A DNA stretch of 64,000 bases from Catonia carolina (lineage: Eukaryota; Arthropoda; Insecta; Hemiptera; Achilidae): the NCBI GenBank assembly GCA_035578175.1, contig JAQMRL010000008.1, positions 93,422,541-93,486,540 of the forward strand, written 5' to 3'. Positions within the stretch are counted from its first letter, which is position 1; every line of letters starts with the position of its first letter. Below the pieces are notes generated by a model, which worked only from the letters and a program-made list of their open reading frames with translations, did not search any database and had not been told where the DNA came from. Of this stretch, positions 1-12,176 are shown piece by piece. The translations under genes and the position numbers were made by a program.

Positions 1-930
1 ACATCAAAATCAGTACATCCGTTTGGGAGCTAAAATGCCAAAAGACAGATCCACGGATAACACGTTAAACTTATAACACCCGTATTTTTCTGTCGGCCAG
101 TAAAAAATTCAAACCCAAGAATCTTAATTAACTATTCTTTATAAGTGAAAATTCAATGTCAAATATCATAAAAAAAAGAATTATAAAACATTCAATGAAA
201 TATCATTGAACAATTGTAAACCGGGTTTTCTTTTAAAGAAGTAAAAATATATTTATTTAAAGTATTAAAAAATAACCGTTCAGAAAAGCATGTTAAGTTA
301 ACAAACGATAAATTTATGTACGGCAGAATAAAAATAATAAATGACAACTTCTCATAAAAAACTACAGAACTTTATCACAAACAGTTTTAAATATTTAAAT
401 AGTTATTTTATATAATTCCTTCAAGTATTTAACATACAAATCCCTTTTGTACAATATGTAAAACAGGAAAACACATCAACTATTACAAATGCTATACAGT
501 TTCAACAATAATAGTTAAGTACTGTACTAAACGAAATAATAGAAAACAAAATTTAAATTTCACACACCCTTTTAAAAGTTCAATTTGCTTTTTTACAAAC
601 TGTATTTGTAATTAAATGAATATATTAAAAAGCTTACAATATGCAATTTCAATCTCGTTTTGTACAATACTAACAATATGATCTAATATTTTATTAACTT
701 TTAAACTTATTAACTTTTTAGTATTTTTATTAACTAAAACTTTTATTTTAAGAGGACTTTTTTATACGGTTTGGAGGTTTCGCTCACAAATCTCTGACCT
801 AACTTTAATAATAATACTGAGTGATTTAAAAATGTTTTACTAATTTTTGTTAAGTTAAAAACTTTGACGCAAGATTCTGCCAATTATTTTTCCGCATAAA
901 TGTCCCACTAACTTAGAAACAGTTGAAAGT
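1..930. other. AT-rich stretch; repeat end module at 1-112
   Basis: Positions 1-112 (a GTTTGGGAGCTA word, then an AACACCCGTATTTTTC-like end) match the end of the repeat at 34340-34450, so they are the tail of an interspersed element cut by the window edge. The rest is AT-rich sequence in which I see no gene and no repeat I recognise. Confidence 0.5.
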
Positions 931-1305
931 TGTTTAGATCATCAGCCCAAAGGCTGGTTAAAACCTCTAGAGGATGAAGTAAATTGAGGAGTGAGGTGGT
1001 TTACCATTGCCTTCCCCATTAAATAGAAAAGTTTGCTTATCAGCATGCCTGGCCCTCTGAAAAGCACCTACTTTCCACTCTGTAAATGACACCTTCGCTT
1101 CATTCACTACAGGGTCTGGCTTTATAACGAAATTCATTATTTTCAGAGGAGATAACTCTGACTAGTGCTCTACCTCTTTTGTTCTTAAATGTTTCAGTCA
1201 TATAATTGGCTGACTATGTGATATGAAACAGAACTATTTTTTGTAGCTATAGAACTAGCAGATTGAGTGGAAATAATTTAACACTCCACCTGGCTGTTAC
1301 GGGAA
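931..1305 (-). repeat. AAC-tailed SINE-like repeat, copy 1 (reverse)
   Basis: Reverse copy of a roughly 400-bp interspersed repeat that recurs at 2959, 20539, 26059, 27900 and 37530. Conserved blocks are the ACTCCACCTG head (reverse orientation), a central GAGGTGGTTTACCATTGCC block and a GGCTGATGACCTAAACAAC 3' end. The (AAC)n tail suggests retroposition. No coding capacity is conserved. Confidence 0.75.
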
Positions 1306-1341
1306 AGCTGGAAGTATCAAGCTAAAATTTTGTAACTTATA

Positions 1342-1921
1342 CAGTAGGTTCTCGATTTACCGGTCTCCTTTTATAGTGACTCGGATTTAACGTTACTCAT
1401 TTGAGAAAAGAAAATTTTCGCCCCTATTTCTTACGTCACTATCTTTCTCGTGAGTTTTTATTAAATTATAAAAGTGCCTGGAAATTCCACAAAATATGTG
1501 TTAAATTCATTAACTATGAACTAATTGATGGGTTATTGATAATATTTCCGTCTTTTTTTAAAATTAATTTATTTAAAGTCGCATCAACTGCTTGGTCATT
1601 AGCGACTACGTTGGATTATGAACAATTACTGTGGGATTTGGACACGTGAAAATTTCTAAACCCTGGCCGGAAATCGAACCGGGGACCTCCCCGTGGGAGG
1701 CCAATGCGCTAACCACTACGCTAAGGAACTGGCGTTTCCGTCTTTATTCATTAACATGACTACATTAAACGTAATGTTCTAAATATTGTAAGTCTTATGA
1801 AGTACATATAATAGGATTATATTCGAATAAACAAATTTCCTCGCCCCTTTTTTGAACATATTGATTTAACGTCGGTATCCGACCAGATTTTAGCACGGTA
1901 AATCGAGGACTTAAATTACTG
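1342..1921. mobile_element. pogo/Tigger-like MITE with a SINE inserted
   Basis: Ends are inverted: CAGTAGGTTCTCGATTTACC at the left and, read on the minus strand, CAGTAATTTAAGTCCTCGAT then TTACCG at the right. A TA precedes the left end. CAGT-type ends with TA targets are typical of the pogo/Tigger group. The middle is occupied by the SINE at 1556-1733. No transposase is recognisable. Confidence 0.55.
1556..1733 (-). repeat. tRNA-derived SINE (reverse)
   Basis: On the minus strand a tRNA-like head carries an A-box-like TAGCGTAGTGGTTAGCG and a B-box GGTTCGATTTCC, followed by a body ending GCGACTTTAAATAAATTA. The anticodon arm and acceptor pairing are not those of a working tRNA. Related copies lie at 5421, 22822, 43866 and 59143. 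Confidence 0.75.
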
Positions 1922-2955
1922 TTAGGTCTTACTGACTAAATTACTGTTTAAGTCAATCTACTGTAAGAGTACTCCGCGCGAGGCAAGAGCCTATAGGTTG
2001 TTAACGAAAGTTTTACACTAGTTGACGCGTATCTACCTCTCCGCCTGACAAAATTATCTAACACTACGCTCCGTCATAAAAATATTTACATCCAGCTAAA
2101 ATTAACATTATCTTTTAAACGTTTGCAATTATATCGCTCAAATTACTTGTAATTGTTGTAGTTTCATAAAGGGACTCGGAAATTAATTTTTTTGACCATT
2201 ACATTTAACAAAGCAATTTTTTTCTTACTAAGGGAATTAAAAACATTTAGAACAATTTTATTTCTACTTTCTAACGGTTTACCGCTTTTGTTTCAAAAAT
2301 TTAACACATTCAGTATCATATATGTTAACGAAACACAGCTTACAAAACTTTTCAAATTCAGTGTACAAAGAAAATCGAAACGAACCGATACAATACCAAA
2401 AGACAACTAACGAAACGAAAACTGAGTTAAACCTGGGCAAGTTCAAACAGTTGTATTAAACTAGTCACAGACATTAATTTTAATGATCCGAAATAAACAA
2501 TCTGAAATGATAAACAACGAATTATTGGAATCGTTTACCGACATGTTGTAATTCAAGCGCATTAGTATGTTATATTACGTGTGATAAAAAATAAAACTGA
2601 CTCTATAATAAAAACGTAGTACACAATCGTAAATAATAATGTAATAATTGTACATAATGTCACGAAAAATAACGATGTAAGAGTAACAATAGAAAAAGAA
2701 AAATAACAATGGTAAAAGTTTTAGTTATTAATGGTAAACTAATGTTCGATTTATGAAACATTTTTTAACAAATGAATTGAACGTGTTTATCATATTAAGC
2801 TTACAACGAACGAATTAATCATGCTGTATGGAATTTTGTTTTTGATCATACGGTGCGTATTTTTAATTAATACGTATGCTAACTAGTATTGCTGGTTGCC
2901 TACTGTCGGAGTACTCTTAGCGTAGACAGACTTTAGTAAAATTATTTTTAAATAA
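1922..2955. other. AT-rich, nothing recognised
   Basis: No exon, repeat end or RNA gene could be supported. The short open frame at 2192-2410 has biased AT-rich composition and no recognisable similarity. Confidence 0.4.
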
Positions 2956-2958
2956 TAA

Positions 2959-3155
2959 GTGGTGAATGAAGTGAAGGTGTATTTTGCAGGTTGGAAAGTA
3001 GATGCTTTTCAGCTTTTCAGAGAGCCGAGCATGCTGATATACTTTTACACTCCGTAACGAAGGCATGGTACACCACATGACTCCTCGTTTTACTTGGTAA
3101 AGCCTCTACAGGTTTAAACCACTCTTTCGGCTGATTACCTAAACAACAACAACAA
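2959..3155 (+). repeat. AAC-tailed SINE-like repeat, copy 2 (5'-truncated)
   Basis: Only the 3' half of the repeat is present, from GTGGTGAATGAAGTGAAGGT to the CCTAAACAACAACAACAA tail, and the tail is the longest of the six copies. A 5'-truncated copy with a simple tail fits target-primed reverse transcription. Confidence 0.75.
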
Positions 3156-3324
3156 GTAGGTTCCACTTAAACTCATACCTATTACGGGGACCCTTAAGAG
3201 AGAGAACCACCCAAAAACATTTTCCACAATATGAAGACATATAAAAACTGCGCTTTGTATAATATTCAAATACAGGTAATATAATAAAAACTAATGAATA
3301 AAACAATTATTCACGAAACTAAAA

Positions 3325-4121
3325 ATCTGGTGTGAAACACTCACACAACTTTCTCTTGCCAGTGCAAATGATTAGTAATAAACCTAACATTAGTAATAAA
3401 ACATAAGAAATAAACAAAAAACTAACCTCAACAAACATAACCTAATTTTAATCATGAGTGAAAGACGCAAAATGAAAATCAACCTCAGTTTGGCTTAGAA
3501 ATACGGAAAATCACTCTTTCTCTCTAAACTAGGCTCTGTAGAGAAAAATGCTTTAAATAAAAGTTGTAGATCTTTTAATTTTCTATAAATTTAATTATAT
3601 ACATTTTTGTCGTAAAATGCATACTAAGGCCGAAATGTTAAAAAAATCGATTTTTCTCACGTTTTCGTGAGAAAAAAAAACAGAAAATCGCAAATTACCG
3701 CTAAACTAAGCGTTATACAAAAAAATGTTTGAAATAAAAGTTGTAGGTTTTTAAATTCTCTACAACTTTTATTATATAAGTTTTTGCGCTAAAATTTATA
3801 TTAAAGCCGTAATCTTAAAAAAACAACGTTTTTACGTGATAACAACCTCACCGAGAATTTCAGCAAACATGGCGCCTACCCTATCTTGTAGAGAATAAAA
3901 AATTGAGTAAAATAGGCGATTTTAAAAAAAATCGTAGGACCAGTTTTTGAGAAAATCGCAAAAAACTGAAAAATTATACGAATAAACTACTACTTCCGGT
4001 TGACCGATTTTGATGAAAATGTTCGTGTCGCGTCCGGTAGTGGTATGTAACTTAAGTTTCAAGTTTCAAGTTCGTACGACGTTCCGTTCTTGAGATATTC
4101 TGTTCACACACAGACACACAG

Positions 4122-4153
<32 letters not shown>

Positions 4154-4285
4154 CAATCGCTAAAAACATGTTTTTTGGGTTCAGGGGGTCTGAAAACGTA
4201 TAGATCCGGTGAAAACTCGATTTCGAAAAATCGACATGAAAACAATACTTTCCTTCCTATATATTCATATAGGCAAGAGAAAGTA
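3325..4285 (-). mobile_element. Helitron-like (HINE/DINE-like) family 1, copy A
   Basis: About 0.96 kb. Read on the minus strand, a 13-bp ACTTTCTCTTGCC lies near the 5' end (4284-4272), a CA/TG array follows (4110-4150), then two related blocks of about 190 bp, the inverted 13-mer GGCAAGAGAAAGT (3360-3348) and immediately a hairpin GTGTGAGTGTTTCACAC before a CAGATTTTT end. Subterminal inverted repeats, a microsatellite and a 3' stem-loop are the hallmark of non-autonomous helentrons (DINE-1/HINE). No transposase is encoded. The class is inferred from structure only. Confidence 0.65.
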
Positions 4286-4694
4286 AAAAGACCATTCATA
4301 TTTCCTGCTTTAATAAACAATTTAAACATACTTAAAATACAACACGGACCTTTAAAACAAATAAATTATAACACGGTTATTTTCTCCGATATTTCAGTAA
4401 CAAACAATATTTTGGAAATCCAAATACATAAGGACAGATTTTATCAATAATATAATAAAGCTGTAATTAAACCATCACCATAAAGCCAAATTTTATTTCA
4501 AAACTACAGTATCAATATTTTTAAATTTTACATGAAAGATAATGACTAACCAGTTAAACAGTTATTACACTTGATTCTTTATTATCGAATAAATTACACA
4601 AATGAAAGTACAATAACTTTTAAATGTATTAAGTAATAAAAGCAATAGTAATACAATATTTAAGGTCGAAGTGATAATACATGATCTGACTCAC

Positions 4695-4855
4695 CAGTGT
4701 CGCCATCTGCTGGAAGTAAACCGACCGAACCAAAGAACCGTTTGTCTAAAACTTGAAGTAATTGCAACGCAGTCTCATGTACATGAGTTCTAGGACATCC
4801 TGTATTCATTAACGTAACGTTTATAATTGCCGTGTAGTGATCGCACGGATATTCT
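4695..4855 (-). CDS. fry: Furry (fry) internal exon, last one in window
   Basis: Sixth fry exon, 161 nt, acceptor TTTGTTGCAG before 4855 and donor GTGAGTC after 4695. The split Arg codon is completed and the frame reads [53 protein letters not shown], ending with one nucleotide (G) of the next codon. The [17 protein letters not shown] stretch is a clear Furry signature. I find no further fry exon between 1 and 4694, so the rest of the protein (roughly two thirds of a normal Furry of about 3000 or more residues) lies beyond the left edge. Confidence 0.96.
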
Positions 4856-5101
4856 CTGCAACAAACAAAATATTTAATAAATTTTGAAATTTTACCACAA
4901 ATTACTCAAAAAAATTAATTCATTACGTAACGCAAACAATGTTTTTTATTTGTTTTACATCAGTCTATTGTGCACAATAAGGTGATAGATGAAAAATGGT
5001 GATGAAAATGTGAACCATTCACACGACTTGCTCTTGCCAAAGTTAATAATGAACCAAATAACCTATGTTTAATCATTAGTGCAAAATATAAAATGAAAAG
5101 T

Positions 5102-5186
5102 GGTCGCCTCCGTGGTGTAGTTGTTAGCGCGTTAGCATACTAAGCAGAGGTCCAGGGTTCGATTTCCGGCTAGAGTCTCGATTACA
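5102..5186 (+). repeat. tRNA-like SINE head
   Basis: GTGGTGTAGTTGTTAGCGCG (A box) and GGTTCGATTTCC (B box) at tRNA-like spacing. The 3' side lacks the sequence needed to pair the acceptor stem and there is no terminator T run, so this is a SINE head rather than a tRNA gene. Confidence 0.65.
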
Positions 5187-5420
5187 GATATACTGTATTA
5201 AATTTAAAAAATATTGAAGTATTTAGATAAAAAATTATTATTGGTTCATATTAAATTTTATTTTATTGATTCTCATTATTGCCATTGGCAAGATAAAATC
5301 GTGCAAGTGTTTTACACTCAATTTTTTCATTTAACTTTCGGTTGTCCTACGTCTTGCTGAACAATGTGAGGGATTTTATCCTTCAGACATGCTTCTGATG
5401 AAACAACGGCGTTATTTTTT

Positions 5421-5613
5421 TTAAATTAATTTATTTAACGTCGCATCAACTGCAACGGTCATTAGCGACGACGTTGGGGTGTAACTGTTTACAATGGAAG
5501 ATGAAATGAATTTTTGCAACGTATGAATACATGCCGTGCCTGAGGAGGATTCGAACCCACGACCGCATGATGAGAGGCGATCACGTTACCAACTACGCCA
5601 ATGCGGCCGGCGG
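5421..5613 (-). repeat. tRNA-derived SINE (reverse)
   Basis: Minus-strand head GCATTGGCGTAGTTGGTAAC with B-box GGTTCGAATCC, then a body ending GCGACGTTAAATAAATTA. It is nearly the same as the copy at 43866-44053 and similar to 28950-29112, which marks an amplified SINE family. Confidence 0.8.
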
Positions 5614-6444
5614 CGTATTAGTGTTATTTTGCCGGTACCTTTTATACAAAAAAATGTTTGAAATAAAAATTGAAGAATTTTAAATTCTCTATATTTTTTA
5701 TTATATAATTTTTTGCGCTATAATACATATTAAAGCCGTAATCTTAAAAAAACACTTTTTTACGTGAAAACGGCCTCACCAAGAATTTCAGCAAACACGG
5801 CGCCTACCTTATCTTGTAGAGCATAAAAAATTTGGTAAATGAGGGGATTTTAAAAAAAATCGTAGGACCAGTTTATGAGAAAATCGCAAAAAAGCAAAAA
5901 ATTACACGAATAAACTACTACTTCCGGTTGACCGATTTTAATGAAAATGTTCGTGTCGGGTCCGGTAGTAGTATGTAGGCCTAACTTAAGTTTCAAGTTT
6001 CAAGTTCGTACGACGTTCCGTTCTTGAGATATTCTGTTCACACACATACACACAGACCAATCGCTAAAAACATGTTTTTTGGGTTCAGGGGTCTGAAAAC
6101 GTGCAGATCCGGTGAAAAATCGATTTCGAAAAATCGACATGAAAACAATACTTTCCTTCTTATATATTCATATTGGCAAGAGAAAGTCAAAATGACATAG
6201 ATCTACATACTGCAATGTAAAACAACTGAATAACTGAATACGAAACGAAAAAGAGCACTGCAAGGTGAGAACACTGTAAAAAAAAAGTTTTATTGACGCC
6301 TAAAACCGTTCCACAAAAAAAATCACAAGACTTTTTGAAAAACTGAAAATCGTTCAAATACGATACAATAAGTATTGTAATATTATACATTGGTATTCTA
6401 AAAAATTTAAGAAATTGGATTGTTCATTGTTAAAAAATAGTGTA

Positions 6445-6917
6445 CACGTGAGCGTCCTCTAATCCGGCACGTTCGGCACTTGAGGCATGTCTTGAAATTC
6501 TTGGGGAGGCAGTTCTCTCGTAAAAAATATTGTTTTTTTCCGATTGCGGCTTTAATATGCATTTTAGGGCAAAAGTGTAGGTAGTATACAATAAAAATTG
6601 TAGAAAATTTAAAAACCTACCATTTTTATTTCAAACATTTCTTTGTAGGCTATAACGCTTAGGTCATGGGGTTGCTTATTGTTCTAAATTTAATGGATTG
6701 CAACGTACACACTAAAAGAATAAAAAAATATTTTTTTGAGGTTAGTTATTTTGTTTATTTCTAATGTTTTATTACTAATTTAAGGTTATATTATTCATTA
6801 TTTGCATTGGCAAGAGAGAGAGATGTGTGAGTATTTCACACCAAATTTTTTTCTAAAGTCGTCTCAGATTAACCAGCGCGCCGGACCATAGGATGCCGGA
6901 TTAACGGAAGTTTACTG
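6445..6917. mobile_element. pogo-like MITE carrying a family-1 fragment
   Basis: Outer ends share AATCCGGCA in inverted orientation (left CTCTAATCCGGCAC; right, minus strand, CAGTAAACTTCCGTTAATCC) with TA on both sides (6443-6444 and 6918-6919). A reverse-oriented fragment of Helitron-like family 1 (6490-6850, ending in the 13-mer and hairpin) sits inside, so the MITE was the target of a later insertion. Confidence 0.5.
6490..6850 (+). mobile_element. Helitron-like family 1, copy C (opposite orientation, partial)
   Basis: Carries the 3' part of family 1 on the plus strand: the TTTTAGGGCAAAAGTGTA block, the AACGCTTAGG block, then GGCAAGAGAGAGA and the hairpin GTGTGAGTATTTCACAC. The 5' half with the CA array is missing. 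Confidence 0.6.
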
Positions 6918-7559
6918 TACTATAAAGTTTTGTGTATTGAACAAGGATAATGGGTTCCGATGAATGGAATGTTTAGAATAGGAACACATTATAACAATGT
7001 AAATTTATAGGCTAATATTAAATAGTTTATGAGATTTGTAGGGTTTATTAAATTCTGTACAAATATCGGTAGTGCAGGTACTGTACTACACAAGTGTGTG
7101 TATATGTGTGTGTGAGAGATAATAAACGCGGGTGCTTCAGTCGGTCAGTAAGGAAATTGCTATGTACTTTGTCTTTTCGTAAGTTTGCTTAAGCGTTTGG
7201 TTTGTTGATTTGCCTTCCTCATTCTTGTTTACTGACTATCTCATCTTATCTATACGTAGTCACTTGTTTACCATGTAAACAAATGAGTGTTTTATATATT
7301 TATAAATACTTAATAGGAAGTGTTTTAGAAGCTAATTAATGTAGTAAAATTCTTATATATTTTAATTTTATTTTCTATTGTGTATATTTTAAATAAATAC
7401 TAAATTCTTAAAGTGACCGTTCTCAACGTACAAATAAAATATTTAGGATACGACCAAGTAAAATGTTATCTATCCTTTGGTGTAAGATCCTAACTCCAAC
7501 TGGCTCCAAATAAAACATCAAGTTTTTGTATTTTAATATATTATTTTTAGATTTTTCAA

Positions 7560-8035
7560 TAAGTTTTTTTTTCTAGTAAGACCCATTGGACCACTTTAGT
7601 CAAATAATATCAGTTCCTCAATTTCCTCCTAATCCTCTCCCAGTAGTTCTTCATTCTCTGGGATCTAGCACCCCGTACAGCATCTGAAAAAAAACTGTAG
7701 GGTTCTGTACTTTTCTAACCGTTTCTTTGAACCTGATATTTATGTGTTTGATCGCTTTCAGGTTATCGGATTTTTTTTTTAAAGGTTCTCCAATATGTTA
7801 GGTTTAGCTCCACTAAGTCCTTCACTTCACGAATCCAAGCCGGCCCCGACTTAAGGTCCCACATATATTCTAAATATTAGTTGTCTGAGGATTTTTGTTT
7901 GTGGAGTTCTTATGATGTGTCCAAGGAAAAAGTCCGCTTTTTGCGTATTGTGTCTGTTACAGGTTCAATATCTCTGTAAACTTCTCTGGTTGGTAAAACC
8001 AGCCAGATACCATCTCTGACGACTATACCATCTCT
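7560..8035 (-). pseudogene. non-LTR retrotransposon RT C-terminal remnant (LINE family A)
   Basis: The minus strand encodes broken pieces of the region downstream of a LINE reverse transcriptase. TREVYRDIEPVTDTIRKKR aligns with KEVYETIEPLTSIIRKKR at 30500-31129 and with AEVYQRIDPLTDVMRRRR at 31679-32242. Frameshifts and stops follow the RKKR block. This is a dead 3' fragment of the same family as those two copies. Confidence 0.55.
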
Positions 8036-8055
8036 TAATGACTACTGTGTTACAG

Positions 8056-9574
8056 CAGGGTCGTTGAATAGAGAAAGGCTGTCTCATGGCGCTCGAAAAA
8101 GTTGTACCAACAGCTGTTCGGCTGTGACGTCACTGCTCTGACACTGCGCTGTCTACACTGAGGTTACACATACTTTCTCGGCTACTAATCTTAAAATATA
8201 CCTAATGAATTAAGAATAAATGTCCGTACTTTGTTATTAATAGCAATGTCCGTAACATTATTTATAAAACAATAGATAGCAGTAATGCATAAATAATACG
8301 ACATTCTAACAACAATATGTAACAAAAACATCTTCGGTTGCGTAAAACACTTAGTCTTATTCTAAAGATGAATATGATCTACGAAAAGATTGCAAACAAA
8401 ATAAATAAATAGAGTTAAAATAAAAATCTTACATAAGAAATACGAATTAACGCTAACAACAATTTTACTTTTTGGAACGTATCCATTTCTTAGCTTTGTT
8501 CATGCAGTTTCTATCGTTTGATTATTGTTCTCATTAAATCGCCAGATCCTAATAAATGTCCTTAATCAAGTGTAGGCGTAAATAGCTTGTGGGCACAGAT
8601 TTGTAAATTTATCCGTAAGTCTTGTTTGGAGTTTTTAATGACTCCTCTTCGGACACTACGTATCATTTTCGCCATGGAGATATGCAAAAACAATATCAAA
8701 CTCGTCCACTGTTTCTTTCCCAAGATTTACTTGGCACAGTCAAACCTCCGTGAAAAAGAGCTTTAATCCATTTGTCACTGTTATTGGAAGGGACATTTTT
8801 CGAGTAGGCGCTTAGTGTTGGATCCTTGTTACGTACTTTGTACACTATGGACCCTACAACGTAAGAGAGAGCTATCAGGTAGGCAGTCCAACAGGATATC
8901 ACTTACATAACTTAGGAACATGTATAGTAGCGCCCACCCCATGGCCAAGTCTATTTTTCAAAATTTCAAAAATTCTACAACATTGACCAATCAATAGTTC
9001 ATGTTATTAATACATTTGTTAATACATTTTTCACGCTGAATAAAACGATTGTTTGCTCGTGTCGAACGATTGAGCGGTACCGAGATAGCAAGGGTTCAGA
9101 CTATTGTTAATAAATCAAAATTTAAGTAACGTACACATTTAAAATTTCGTATTCGCGGTAAAAATATAATTCGCTATATTGTGTTAAAATTTCAAACTTG
9201 TCGTTCAAATACTTCTTGAGTAATACGCCTCTACACGCATGAAAAGTCTTTGCGGTAGCAAAAAAAACCGGGTCTTTTTGTATTCCAATCCGGTATGGCA
9301 ATTTTCAAACAATATTAAAAATATAGGACTATTATAGGTCAAAGCAGAATAAAATGAGCTTAATATTGGTGTAAACTATGTTGAAATCCGATTCATCGTT
9401 TTGAAGATGCAAGCGTTCAAACTCGGGTGTTTATAACTATGAAACCGATAGTAGCAATTGAGTTGTCAGAGTGGTGACGCCATGGCATTGGCTCCCCCCT
9501 AAGCCAGCAGGTACAGAAGCAGCAGTGTAAACATAATAGTAATGAGATAGTCCTTCTCTTATTCAACGGCCCTG
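8056..9574. mobile_element. 1.5-kb TIR element with 9-bp target duplication (hAT- or Mutator-like, non-autonomous)
   Basis: Ends are inverted: left CAGGGTCGTTGAATAGAGAA, right (minus strand) CAGGGCCGTTGAATAAGAGA, continuing imperfectly to about 32 bp (CTATCTCAT). They are flanked by GTGTTACAG (8047-8055) and GTGTTACGG (9575-9583), a 9-bp direct repeat with one mismatch. No transposase is recognisable; the short frame at 8696-8902 has no clear homology. The CAGGG ends suggest hAT, while a 9-bp duplication would favour Mutator-like elements. Confidence 0.6.
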
Positions 9575-9699
9575 GTGTTACGGTACCGAATCGGTGGGTT
9601 TTTACGTATGATAATTTACGAATCCTACCCGGGAATCAAGCCCGAGACCTGCTTTTCAAGTTTAATTGAAAGATTCAATTTAAACTGAATGTAATATAA

Positions 9700-10492
9700 A
9701 AAAACTTGTGTGAAACACTCACACGTCTTTCTCTCACCAATCTAAATAAAGAACATTATAACCTAATTTTAATCAAGAGTAAATGACGCTAAAAAAATCA
9801 ACATCTGCTCGGTTTAAAAATACGAAAAATCACTAATCGATACTAAACTAAGCGCTTTAAAAAAAAGACAAATAATATTAGTAGGTCTTTTAATTTTCCA
9901 TAACCTTAGTTTAATATACTGCAAAATCTAAACCTAGGTTCGTTCGGGATCTGTCCGAACGAATCTAGAACGATCGAGGGACCGACGAAAAAAAACAGAC
10001 TAGTCACCACATGTCTCTCTGCCATAAATCCATTGTGTGAAATTTTGTGTATACCATTTTATAGCTGTGTGTGTTTTGCACACAATTTTTATCTTATATT
10101 TATTTTGTGAGGAATAAATAAATAATTCTTTTATAGTTTTTAAATGTGTTAGTGTTTTGTTACTGCATTTTACAAGTTGTACTAGTACTACAGGAACTGC
10201 AACGGTTTTTACTTTCCTAAGGTTATTTTTACGATTTTCGGTTTAACCGATGTTTAGGTTATCCGACCTATGCTCGATCCCGCATGGTCAGTTGAGAGAA
10301 AGTAAGTAGGATATTTATTTCTTAAAATATTTTGTTTACACACACAGACCAACAGGTAAAAACAAGATTTTTTTGGGTTCAGTGGGCCAGAAAAACATGT
10401 AGCATATTTCCTGTAAAAACTCGATTTCGAAAAATCAATCTGAAAACAATACTTTCCTTCCCTGTATTTCATATAGCGCAGATAAAGTAATA
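9700..10492 (-). mobile_element. Helitron-like family 1, copy D (diverged, interrupted)
   Basis: Left end TGTGAAACACTCACAC plus TTTCTCTCACC (about 9700-9740), then body to about 9960. The 5' end reappears at 10320-10492 (GACCAACAGGTAAAAACA, ACTTTCCTTCC, ATATAGCGCAGATAAAGT). The gap is filled by a pogo-like fragment (9985-10302). It is more diverged than copies A and G. Confidence 0.55.
9985..10302. mobile_element. pogo-like fragment nested in copy D
   Basis: The right edge, read on the minus strand (TCAACTGACCATG, then GTCGGATAACCTAAA and CGGTTAAAC), matches the left end of the element at 12177. The left edge (GTCACCACATGTCTCTCTG) matches the minus strand of 12750-12780. It is a short internally deleted member of that family. 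Confidence 0.55.
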
Positions 10493-11173
10493 ATGTATAA
10501 TTCCATAGTAAAATTAGTCAAATCTGGATTAATAGAATCTATATTACAACGAGTTTAAATCATTTAGAGTGACTTAAAACTCACAAGATAACAGGATCAG
10601 AATAAATTAATGTATTGAAATATGAACAATTATTACAGGGCTTAAAAGTAGCTTATTGATTGTCAAGGAATTATGCATCCTATTATAAATGTATGTACGA
10701 CTCGATTGTAAATTGCCTTAACTGATTAACGGTGTATTGAAGCGCGCCCTCCGACATGTAATCTATCGCTTCTAACATTTCATTGTTAAAACTAGATTTG
10801 AATTGTCAATTTAGATTAATATTCAGTGAACGGACACTTGTACTCGTGACAACTATTATCTCCTATACGGTAGTTGAGTCGTAAACAAGTCTGTTTTTAA
10901 TCCGTCTGTCCTTCACAATTAACACCGTCTATCTTACTGCTTCTCTTCAGTTTCAAATAATTGTCTCAAAGATATATTTTGGTATCTTTTATCTCTATAC
11001 AAAAAAAAAAACAATTAAATCCTTACTGACGGACTCACTCTCTCATCACTAATTTTCCAACTTCTCAATCACCTAGAGAGATGGAATTCATCATTATTGT
11101 TTCTCAAGGTGAAACGGAAGAAATTAATTTTTAGAAGAATACTAATGACAAAATTTCTGTTTAAATATAAAAA
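10493..11173. other. AT-rich, nothing recognised
   Basis: No exon, RNA gene or repeat end could be supported here. Confidence 0.4.
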
Positions 11174-12139
11174 ACTGGTGTGAAACAGTCACGATTTTCT
11201 CTTGCCAATGCAAATAATTAATAATATAACCTCACATTAGTAATAAACAAAAAAACTAACCTCAATAAACATAACCTTATTTTAATCATGAGTGAATGAT
11301 GCAAAATGAAAATCAACCTCAGTTTAGCTTAAAAATACGAAAAATCACTCTTTCATGCTAAACTAGGCTCTGTAGAGAGAAATGTTATGAATAAAAGTTG
11401 TAGATCTTTTAATTTCCTATAAATTTGATTATATACACTTTTGTCGTAAAATGCATACTTAGGCTAAAATCTTAAAAAATCGATTTGTTTTACAGATTTT
11501 CATGAAGAAAAACAGAAAATTACTAATTACCGCTAAACTAAGCGTTATACAACAAAATTTTTGGAATAAAGCTAGTAGGTTTTCAAATTGTCTACAACTT
11601 TTATTATATACATTTTTGTGCTAAAATGCATATTAAAGCCGCAATCTTAAAAAACAATTATTTTACGAGAAAACAGCCTTCCCAAGAATTTCAGCAGACA
11701 AAGCACCTACCCTACATTGTAGGGCATAAAAAATATAGTAAATGAGGCGATTTTAAAAAAAATCGGAGCCACTTTTGAGAAAATTGCAAAAAAGTTTAAA
11801 ATGACAGGAATAAACTACTACATCCGATTGATCGATTTTTATTAAAATGTTGGTGTCAGGTCCAGTAGTATCTAACTAAAGTTTCAAGTTTCGAGTACGT
11901 ACGATTTCCGTTCTTGGGATATTTTATTCACTCACACACGCGCGCGCGCGCACCCATACGATCCCCCCCCCACCGCGCGCGCACGCGCACACACACCCAC
12001 ACACAGACCAAACGCTACAAACATGTTTTTTGGGTTCAGGGGGTCTGAAAACGTGTATATACGGTGAAAACTCAACTTCGAAAAATCTACATGAAAACAA
12101 TACTTTCCTTCCTATATATTTATATAAGCAAGAGAAAGA
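11174..12139 (-). mobile_element. Helitron-like family 1, copy E
   Basis: Full-length arrangement: hairpin region (CTGGTGTGAAACAGTCACG) and TTTCTCTTGCC at the left, two diverged tandem body blocks, a CG-rich CA/CG dinucleotide array at 11936-12004, and AAGCAAGAGAAAG at the right. The array here has become (CG)n/(CA)n with a poly-C run, unlike the CA arrays of copies A and G. Confidence 0.65.
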
Positions 12140-12176
12140 AAAATGCATTATCTACACAATTTAAAAAATTACTATA

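Larger units (their letters stand above)
5010..6188 (-). mobile_element. Helitron-like family 1, copy B (composite, interrupted)
   Basis: Left end with the hairpin and 13-mer at about 5010-5040, right end with GGCAAGAGAAAGT at 6176-6188. The body is broken by a tRNA-like SINE head (5102-5186), a second inverted family-1 3' end (about 5270-5330), and a reverse SINE (5421-5613). The downstream part (5640-6188) is collinear with copies A and G. The CA array is nearly lost (6043-6058). Confidence 0.6.

Noticed and set aside
4066..4450. Open frames resembling each other at 4066, 11924 and 14734
   Set aside because: They repeat because the DNA is the same transposon end, not because a protein is conserved; frames contain the CA array.
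5102..5186. Possible true tRNA gene
   Set aside because: A and B boxes are present but the acceptor stem does not pair, and similar heads at 16549, 22822 and 46445 are part of longer SINEs.
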